NCBI GenBank assembly: GCA_900315775.1
Contig: ONAJ01000023.1
Location: forward strand, 1-40,676
DNA from: an uncultured Prevotella sp.
GTDB taxonomy: Bacteria > Bacteroidota > Bacteroidia > Bacteroidales > Bacteroidaceae
Direction: 5' to 3'
DNA length: 40,676 nucleotides
Shown here: piece after piece, positions 35,149 through 40,676 of the stretch
Layout: every line of letters begins with the position of its first letter
How positions within the stretch are numbered: position 1 is the stretch's first letter
Translations under genes and position numbers: made by a program
The notes under the pieces: model-generated
Told to the model about the DNA's origin: nothing
Seen by the model: the letters and a program-made list of their open reading frames with translations, nothing else
Database searches by the model: none

Positions 35149-36991
35149 TTACGAACGAACCACCGATGGTGAAGAAGTTCATCTTCTTCTCCTTACGATA
35201 CTGTACTGGCTCCAGGTTTGCTGAAACGTCAGAGAAGGTATCAATAAGTGTGTAAGCCTGTGTGGTAAGTCCTGGCTTCAGGAAGTGGTACGGGTCGTAC
35301 TTCATTGTGAAGGTCTTCTTTGAGTAGTCGTAGTCGCAGAATATTCTCCAAGAGAAGTTCGACTTATACTTGAATGTCAGCGACAGACCAGTACCGAACG
35401 ATGTTCCGTTGTTAGCACCTACTGTTACGTAGTCCCACTCGTCAGTATATTGCTGACCAGTACTTTCTGGATAGTCAACATTTGCTGATGTTACAGCTCC
35501 GTTCTTTATTGCTACGTCGTAGTTAATGTTCTTCACGTTACCCTTCACCTGTCCGTCGATGTCGAGTTCCTGAGTAACAGAACGTCCTATCAGCGCCTTT
35601 GTTCCAAGCGAGAAATACTTGCCGAGAGGCAGGTTGAAGTAAACACCCACACTACCTGTGAATTCCGATATGTGGTCGCTCTTTACAACGCCGCGGATGC
35701 TGGAAACAGGAGCGTTGGGGTATTCCTCGGTAGCTGGGTCGTAAGTGTCGTAACCTATTCTGTCCAAGTAGTTCAGCTCATCGGTAATATAGTTGCCCGT
35801 CCAGTCTCCAGGATGTGTGTATTTATATATGTCACTAACAGCATCCCACGCGTTGAAGTCCTCCATGAATGCATTATCAGCATAGTCACCGAAAGACTTT
35901 GCCGACATAGCACGAACACGCAGACGACCACCAATACCGACGTACTTGTTGAAGAAGTAAGCACCCTCGGCATCGACAACCGTTGCTGAACGGAACTTTA
36001 TCTGCTCTTTTTGACCCTGATAATCAAGGAAGTCCTGGGTATATTTGTATCTGTCAACAATATCCTCTACTTCGAAGTCTATGCTCTTGTTTCCAAGACC
36101 GACACCCATAGAGATGGCGAAGAATGAAGGATTCTCGTTGTTCAGAATCATATCGTTGCGCAGCAGTCCCTTGCCCTTGAACATCAGGTCGGCGAAGGCG
36201 TAACCCAACTCAGTGGAAAGGATACCGATACCAGCTCCCGACATGACGTCGCTTACCCAGTGGCGGTTGTTAAGCACACGCATAACACCTGTTGCTGTTG
36301 CAACACCGTAGCCGGCAACAGAATACCAGGGTGAGCGTGTCAGTCCGTACTCCTTGTGGAGGAGGGTAGCACCTACGAACGATGTCGCTGTGTGACCTGA
36401 AGGCCATGAGTTCGCTGTCGATCCGTCTGGACGCATCTCCTTAGCGGTATATTTTATGCCGTTGACGAAGGCAGCCATAATACCATAGGAGAGGGCAGCG
36501 CTTGCAAACAGTCGTGGCCAGTCGCTACGTCCTTCAACACCACCAAGCTTCAAACCTACTGTCATTACAGGACCGAAGAACTGTGTGTAGTCGTCGATAC
36601 CTGTCTTGAAGTCGGTAAGGAGCTGTGTGTTCTTGTTCTTGTTGTTCTTGTCGTTCACACGGAACATAGCCTTGTCGCCCTTGATTGCCCATCCTGCTAT
36701 GAAGATAGGTATTCCCACGAAGGTCATGTCGTCAAGGAACTTGTAAGGCTTTACACCAGGATTTGTCTTCGACTTGAAGAAGTCGAGGTCCATCTTCGGG
36801 TCAGCCTGTGGCTGCGCGTGTGTAAGCGCTTCTGCAACATTAAAATCTAATGTTTTCTCGTAGGGGTTAATGTCGTTAGCAGTAACAAAAACTTCAGAGC
36901 TCTTATTCTCTGTCGCTGTTTCCGTCTCTGCATACGCTGTTGTTGAGAATGTCATTCCCAACAGTAAAAACAATGAGTAAAGGTTTTTCAT
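35138..36991 (-). CDS. PAP2-family phosphatase fused to a predicted outer-membrane beta-barrel
   Basis: A 617-residue protein with signal peptide MKNLYSLFLLLGMTFSTTAYA cleaved before ETET. The PAP2 triad is intact: KYTAKEMRP (about residue 177), WPSGHTATSF (about 193) and RVLNNRHWVSD (about 235). This acid phosphatase fold acts on lipid phosphates such as lipid A, undecaprenyl-PP or phosphatidylglycerol phosphate. From about residue 280 the sequence is beta-rich with alternating aromatic strands and ends [10 protein letters not shown] with a terminal Phe, the outer-membrane barrel signature. The fusion would place the phosphatase at the outer membrane; the substrate is unknown. No clear promoter was found upstream. 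Confidence 0.85.
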   Translation of the reverse strand: MKNLYSLFLLLGMTFSTTAYAETETATENKSSEVFVTANDINPYEKTLDFNVAEALTHAQPQADPKMDLDFFKSKTNPGVKPYKFLDDMTFVGIPIFIAGWAIKGDKAMFRVNDKNNKNKNTQLLTDFKTGIDDYTQFFGPVMTVGLKLGGVEGRSDWPRLFASAALSYGIMAAFVNGIKYTAKEMRPDGSTANSWPSGHTATSFVGATLLHKEYGLTRSPWYSVAGYGVATATGVMRVLNNRHWVSDVMSGAGIGILSTELGYAFADLMFKGKGLLRNDMILNNENPSFFAISMGVGLGNKSIDFEVEDIVDRYKYTQDFLDYQGQKEQIKFRSATVVDAEGAYFFNKYVGIGGRLRVRAMSAKSFGDYADNAFMEDFNAWDAVSDIYKYTHPGDWTGNYITDELNYLDRIGYDTYDPATEEYPNAPVSSIRGVVKSDHISEFTGSVGVYFNLPLGKYFSLGTKALIGRSVTQELDIDGQVKGNVKNINYDVAIKNGAVTSANVDYPESTGQQYTDEWDYVTVGANNGTSFGTGLSLTFKYKSNFSWRIFCDYDYSKKTFTMKYDPYHFLKPGLTTQAYTLIDTFSDVSANLEPVQYRKEKKMNFFTIGGSFVINF

Positions 36992-37071
36992 AAGCGGTAC
37001 ATTTATAAATTATCTGAGTGCAAATTTAAAAAAAATATTTAAAAGAGAACAAGTATAATCCATATTTTTTT

Positions 37072-37079
37072 TACTTTTG
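37072..37079 (+). promoter_or_regulatory. Candidate -7 element for the RNA methyltransferase
   Basis: TACTTTTG fits TAnnTTTG and lies 17 bases before the ATG at 37097. No TTTG is present at the expected -33 spacing, so this is only a half-site match. Confidence 0.5.
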
Positions 37080-37096
37080 CAGCAAATTTAAGTCCG

Positions 37097-37900
37097 ATGA
37101 ACGATAATCTTAGAATAACCAGTCTGCAGAATAATAGTGTAAAACGTGTTGTGGCGCTGCAACAGAAATCGTCCGAGCGTCGCAAACAGTGCCTCTTCGT
37201 TGTCGAGGGACAGCGCGAGATTTTTCATTGTCTCGAGGCAGGGTATGTCGTTGACACGCTTTTCTATTGTCCTGAGCTGCTGTCGTCGGACGCTACTCTT
37301 CCTGCTGCCGAGAACACCATTGAGGTTAGTCGTGCCGTCTATGAGAAGATAGCCTATCGCGGTAGCACCGAGGGAATGATAGCCGAGGTGCGTGTAAGGA
37401 GTCTTTCTTTGGACGACCTGAATCTTGGCGAGAGTCCGCTGATAGTGGTTCTGGAAAGTGTCGAGAAACCCGGCAATCTTGGTGCTGTACTTCGTAGTGC
37501 CGATGCTGCTAAGGTCGATGCCGTCATCGTCTGCGATCCGCTTACCGACCTTTACAATCCTAACCTCATTCGCAGTTCCATAGGTGCTATCTTCACCGTT
37601 CCTTGTGTTGCCTGTTCTTCCGAGGAGTGCATCCGTTTCCTGAAGTCCAAAGGCATTCGTATCCTTACCGCCCAGTTGCAGGACTCCGAGTTGTACTACG
37701 AAACCGATATGACGTGTGGCACCGCTATTGTTATGGGTACCGAGTCAACAGGACTCACCAATGTGTGGCGTGAGGCTGCCGACGCCCATATCCGCATTCC
37801 TATGTTAGGACAGTTAGACTCGTTGAATGTTTCCGTCAGCGCTGCCATCCTGCTCTTCGAGGCAGTCCGTCAGCGTCTTTCTACAGCTCCACGACAGTAA
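37097..37900 (+). CDS. TrmH/SpoU-family RNA 2'-O-ribose methyltransferase
   Basis: A 267-residue enzyme. An N-terminal substrate-binding domain (VKRVVALQQKSSERRKQCLF, VVEGQREIFHCLEAG) precedes the trefoil-knot SPOUT domain. The three SpoU motifs are present: KPGNLGAVLRSADAA (motif 1), VMGTESTGLTNVW (motif 2) and IPMLGQLDSLNVSVSAAILLFE (motif 3). It transfers methyl from SAM to a ribose 2'-OH in rRNA or tRNA; which nucleotide is not readable. It is monocistronic, and its last 20 bases overlap the end of convergent mutS2. Confidence 0.92.
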   Translation: MNDNLRITSLQNNSVKRVVALQQKSSERRKQCLFVVEGQREIFHCLEAGYVVDTLFYCPELLSSDATLPAAENTIEVSRAVYEKIAYRGSTEGMIAEVRVRSLSLDDLNLGESPLIVVLESVEKPGNLGAVLRSADAAKVDAVIVCDPLTDLYNPNLIRSSIGAIFTVPCVACSSEECIRFLKSKGIRILTAQLQDSELYYETDMTCGTAIVMGTESTGLTNVWREAADAHIRIPMLGQLDSLNVSVSAAILLFEAVRQRLSTAPRQ

Positions 37901-40415
37901 TTCCTGCTCCTCCGAACTGTACGTGTTCGTCGCGGAACCGTGTTACGTTGGGAACTGTTGATAGGTAGTCGCGAATGAGCTGACGCAGAATACCGTTACC
38001 TTTTCCGTGAAGAATTCTCACCGGCGACATGCCTACCAGTATGGCGTCGTCAATGAAGTGCATCACCTCGTTGAGAGCCTCGTCGCCGCGCATTCCTCTT
38101 ATGTCCAGGTCTTGGTGGAAGTTCAGCTTCCTGCTGTCTATGGCCTCGCGTGCCAGTTTGCTTATCCTTCCCATCGGCACAGCTTTCTCTTTCGGTGCCT
38201 CAGCAACCTCCAGTCGGTCGGTCTTCACGCGCGTGCGTACATCTCCAAATATTACTGTCGCCGTCTTGCCGTCAATAGCCTCTATCTTACCTACCGTTGT
38301 CAGTCCTTTCATGCGGACGGTAGCGCCTATAGTAACATCATCACCATCGTGTTTCGCTTCATTACTTTTCTCGTACCCACGCACCGACGCACCCTCGCGC
38401 CCACGAGAATCCTTTTTCTCCTCTTTCCTTTTCTCCTTTCTTTTCTTCCTCTCTTCAATCTGGCGCAGCTTCTTGTTGAAGTCGTCGTCACTCATCAGTC
38501 CTCCTTCCAGTCCCGTTACGTGCTTTTCAAATTCGCGCAGTTCCTCGCGTACTATCTGTGTTATCTCCTTTTCCGCCTGACTCTCACGAATTTCGCGTAT
38601 GGTGTTCTCTATCTGTCTGTTGCTCTCGCGCAGCAGTTCCTCAGCCTGTTCCTTCGCACTCTTTATTATCTTCTTGCGTTCACTCTCTATCTCGTGCATC
38701 TTCTCTTCGTAGCGCGCTATGGTCTGTTGCATCGTCTTTTCGTGTTGGTGTATAGCCTGACGTTTCGACTCCCAGTAGCGTTTGTCGCGCACTATGTCCT
38801 GCAAGTATTTGTCGCTTTGTATGTATTCGCTGCCCACAATCTCCGTAGCATCGTTGATTACGACCTCCGGCAGTCCTATCTTTCGTGCTATGTCTATGGC
38901 GAAGGAACTTCCGGGACGTCCTATCTCCAGTTGGAACAGCGGACGCATCTCGTGGCGGTCGTACAGCATCGCACCGTTCACCACACCTTCGTGGTCTTCG
39001 GCAAAGTGCTTCAGGTTCTGGTAGTGGGTAGTTATTACGGCGAGCGTCTTCTGGTTCCAGAATTGTTTCAGTACGCTCTCCGCTATTGCGCCACCTATCT
39101 GCGGCTCCGTTCCCGTACCGAACTCGTCAATAAGTATCAGCGTATTCTCGTCGGCCACACGTATCATGTTCTTCATGTTCAGCAGATGACTCGAGTATGT
39201 CGAGAGGTCATTCTCTAAGCTCTGCTCGTCGCCAATATCCATGAGTATGTTACGGAACACTCCCGCGTGGCTGCGTTCACTCATAGGCACCGACAGTCCG
39301 CATTGTATCATGTATTGCAGCAGTCCTGTAGTCTTCAGACACACCGACTTACCACCCGCGTTAGGTCCCGAAATAATAAGTATCCTCCCCACATTTCTCT
39401 CCTCTCTCCTCTCTCCTCTAAGTTCGATGTCCAACGCCACCACATCCTTTCCCTGCTTCCTCAGCGACATCATCAGCAGCGGGTGCTTTGCCTGCGTCCA
39501 GTCTATCAGCGGCGTGTCCTCCACCTGTAGCTCAATGCCGCCAATATGCTCTGCCATCTCCGCCTTCGCGCGAATCATATCTATTGTGGCAAGGAGCGAG
39601 TACGACGCCGTTATTTCCCCGATGTGTGGGCGCACCTCCTTCGAGAATTCCGTCAGTATTCGTATTACCTCCTGTCGTTCTGCCGCTTCCAGTTCCCTTA
39701 TGCGGTTGTTAGCCTCCACCACCTCGGTAGGCTCTATGAACACCGTCTTTCCCGTTGCCGACTCGTCGTGTACTATACCCTGAATTTTTCTCTTCATTCC
39801 GGGCGATACAGGTATCACCAGTCGTCCGTCGCGAAGGGTAGGGGTGACGTCCTTCTCCACCAGTCCTTCGCTCTGTGCTCCACGAAGAATGTTCCACAGC
39901 GTTCTCGACACGCTGCCCTCCGCCCTTGCCAGTTCCTTACGTATTCGTGCCAGCTCTGGCGATGCGTCGTCGCGTATCCTTCCAAACTTATCCAGTATCT
40001 GTCCTATGCGTCTTATCAGGTCCGGGAACGTCACTATGTCGTTCGTTACTCGTCGCAGTGCACTAAGGTCCAGCTCCTCCTCGTTACGTATGAACACCAC
40101 TATGTCGTTTATCGTTGTCAGCGACCGCTGAAGGTCGTACAACTCGCTCTCCTCAAGGTGCGTGCCCTCTATGCGCAGTCGTGCCACAGCCTCCCTCACG
40201 TCGAAGAAAAACTGCATCGGCATACTCTTTCCCGACCCTTGTAACATACGGAACTCACGTATCTGTTCCATCCACTCGTTAATCTCCGCCACGTCTGTAG
40301 AGAAGTGTATCTCCTCCACGCGTTCCTTGCCGAGTGAACTCAAACAGTACCCACGCAACATTGTGCGTATCTCCTTAAAACCTATCTTTTCTTCAAATGT
40401 CTCTGGATAAATCAT
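37881..40415 (-). CDS. mutS2: MutS2 (endonuclease/ribosome-quality-control ATPase)
   Basis: An 844-residue protein from ATG 40415 (MIYPETFEEKIGF). The longer frame from 40514 would place the promoter inside the coding sequence and is rejected. The core and clamp domains precede the ABC-type ATPase: Walker A ISGPNAGGKSVCLKT (about residue 347) and Walker B LILIDEFGTGTEP. A long coiled-coil lever (residues about 510-630) is followed by a KOW-like domain (about 670-720). The C-terminal Smr nuclease domain carries LDIRGMRGDEA and the HGKGNG loop. MutS2 splits collided ribosomes or cuts recombination intermediates. In-frame repeats occur near residues 335 and 655-680. The gene looks leaderless. 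Confidence 0.93.
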   Translation of the reverse strand: MIYPETFEEKIGFKEIRTMLRGYCLSSLGKERVEEIHFSTDVAEINEWMEQIREFRMLQGSGKSMPMQFFFDVREAVARLRIEGTHLEESELYDLQRSLTTINDIVVFIRNEEELDLSALRRVTNDIVTFPDLIRRIGQILDKFGRIRDDASPELARIRKELARAEGSVSRTLWNILRGAQSEGLVEKDVTPTLRDGRLVIPVSPGMKRKIQGIVHDESATGKTVFIEPTEVVEANNRIRELEAAERQEVIRILTEFSKEVRPHIGEITASYSLLATIDMIRAKAEMAEHIGGIELQVEDTPLIDWTQAKHPLLMMSLRKQGKDVVALDIELRGERREERNVGRILIISGPNAGGKSVCLKTTGLLQYMIQCGLSVPMSERSHAGVFRNILMDIGDEQSLENDLSTYSSHLLNMKNMIRVADENTLILIDEFGTGTEPQIGGAIAESVLKQFWNQKTLAVITTHYQNLKHFAEDHEGVVNGAMLYDRHEMRPLFQLEIGRPGSSFAIDIARKIGLPEVVINDATEIVGSEYIQSDKYLQDIVRDKRYWESKRQAIHQHEKTMQQTIARYEEKMHEIESERKKIIKSAKEQAEELLRESNRQIENTIREIRESQAEKEITQIVREELREFEKHVTGLEGGLMSDDDFNKKLRQIEERKKRKEKRKEEKKDSRGREGASVRGYEKSNEAKHDGDDVTIGATVRMKGLTTVGKIEAIDGKTATVIFGDVRTRVKTDRLEVAEAPKEKAVPMGRISKLAREAIDSRKLNFHQDLDIRGMRGDEALNEVMHFIDDAILVGMSPVRILHGKGNGILRQLIRDYLSTVPNVTRFRDEHVQFGGAGITVVEL
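38380..38450. repeat. Low-complexity insertion in the mutS2 linker
   Basis: CTCGCGCCCACGAG-type repeats and a TTTTCTCCTTTC run encode EERKKRKEKRKEEKKDSRG and REGASVRGYEKSNEAKHDG between the coiled coil and KOW-like domain. Composition differs from the rest of the gene. Such charged linkers vary widely between MutS2 proteins. Confidence 0.5.
39394..39420. repeat. CTCTCTC tandem repeat inside mutS2, beside Walker A
   Basis: TCTCTCCTCTCTCCTCTCTCC-type iterations (7-bp period) lie in frame and encode LRGERREERN on the minus strand, just before the strand leading to the Walker A motif. The frame is kept. It mirrors the GGTGCGA repeat in rlmD. Confidence 0.7.
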
Positions 40416-40419
40416 GGTG

Positions 40420-40427
40420 CAAAGATA
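40420..40427 (-). promoter_or_regulatory. -7 promoter element of mutS2, apparently giving a leaderless mRNA
   Basis: CAAAGATA reads TATCTTTG on the minus strand. Four bases (CACC) separate it from ATG 40415, the same geometry as at 15028-15040. The -33 element is not clear. Confidence 0.6.
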
Positions 40428-40498
40428 CAAATAAAATCCCATAATTGTATAATTCTGATACATTGCACTGAAACTTTTTCTCAACCTACCTAATTCTA

Positions 40499-40542
40499 CG
40501 TGTAAGTAGCCCACTTACTGCGTGTAAGTAGCCTACTTACTC
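40499..40542. repeat. Two tandem 22-bp repeats with internal palindromes
   Basis: CGTGTAAGTAGCCCACTTAC and CGTGTAAGTAGCCTACTTAC each continue with two more bases (TG and TC), and the units abut directly. The second contains the perfect palindrome GTAAGTAGCCTACTTAC (40524-40540); the first has one mismatch pair. They lie about 75 bases upstream of the mutS2 -7 box, so an operator function is possible. Confidence 0.75.
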
Positions 40543-40596
40543 GCATTGATCCGTTGTAGTACAATTCGAAGTAAGGCATGTACTTCCCTAAAATAA

Positions 40597-40676
40597 GTTG
40601 AATGTTTTTTACCTTAACCCTGCCATAGGTTGAATGCCTTTTGGGTACCTTAATCCTTATCCCTGGCAAAAGTTGA
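40597..40676. repeat. Degenerate direct repeats at the window edge
   Basis: GTTGAATG occurs at 40597 and 40629, and GTTGA again at 40672, with TACCTTAA and CCCTGCC/CCCTGGC recurring in the same order between them. The spacings are 32 and 43 bases. The series is cut by the window end, so its full extent and unit are unknown. Confidence 0.5.

Larger units (their letters stand above)
40428..40676. other. Gene-free right edge with repeats
   Basis: No convincing gene on either strand. It contains two 22-bp tandem repeats with internal palindromes (40499-40542). A degenerate GTTGAATG repeat series then runs off the window end (40597-40676). Confidence 0.55.

Noticed and set aside
38007-39218. 403-residue plus-strand frame opposite mutS2
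   Set aside because: Antisense shadow of MutS2 with low-complexity composition and no promoter.
40416-40514. Longer N-terminus for MutS2
   Set aside because: The extension spans the -7 box and part of the palindromic repeats; MutS2 proteins begin near MIYPETFEEK.
40499-40542. CRISPR array
   Set aside because: Only two units, directly abutting with no spacers, and no cas genes in the window.

Overview
The window looks like a chromosomal segment of a Prevotella-type member of the Bacteroidales. The evidence is the repeated Bacteroidota promoter pattern (TTTG, about 19 bp, then TAnnTTTG) in front of many genes, the near absence of strong Shine-Dalgarno sequences, a DUF5103-type T9SS plug protein, tandem secreted TPR proteins, a C11 protease lipoprotein, GH3/GH43 hemicellulases, a single-chain pyruvate:ferredoxin oxidoreductase, a membrane pyrophosphatase and a leuA-leuC-leuD-leuA2-leuB operon. 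No rRNA, tRNA, CRISPR array or complete insertion sequence was seen.

Layout. (1) 1-3170 is an AT-richer accessory patch. It holds a PD-(D/E)XK nuclease-like gene whose first codons look borrowed from a RhuM-type gene, a translationally coupled beta-CASP/RNase J-like metallo-hydrolase, a possible decayed remnant, and a toxin-antitoxin-like pair of a 50-residue ORF and a DUF6169-like protein. (2) 3242-8190 holds a HAD phosphatase, a convergent DASS-family transporter, a secreted GH3 glycosidase and greA. (3) 8206-14866 (minus) holds a C11 (clostripain-type) lipoprotein protease, PFOR and an AAA+ ATPase. (4) 15040-17760 holds an unknown ATP-grasp-like protein overlapping a secreted GH43 enzyme, ending in a strong terminator. 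(5) 17770-21651 (minus) holds rlmD-like, hppA and an unlisted 57-residue poly-His single-pass membrane protein. (6) 21979-26956 holds gyrA followed by two paralogous TPR proteins. (7) 26939-28186 (minus) is the T9SS plug protein. (8) 28326-35148 is the leucine operon with a second isopropylmalate-synthase-like enzyme and a terminal TPR protein. (9) 35138-40415 holds a PAP2/outer-membrane-barrel fusion, a SpoU-family RNA methyltransferase and mutS2. (10) The right edge, 40428-40676, is non-coding and repeat-rich.

How the genes work together. Most of the window is housekeeping: pyruvate oxidation to acetyl-CoA by PFOR, energy conservation from pyrophosphate, leucine and possibly isoleucine synthesis, DNA topology, rRNA/tRNA modification, transcription elongation and ribosome or DNA quality control (MutS2). 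Around this sit xylan/arabinoxylan-type glycosidases and envelope proteins. The most novel-looking parts are the nuclease pair and small-ORF pair at the left edge, the poly-His mini-protein behind hppA, two apparently leaderless genes (15040 and mutS2), in-frame simple-repeat insertions inside rlmD and mutS2, and the unknown ATP-grasp-like protein.

All calls were made by reading motifs. No database search or structure prediction was run.
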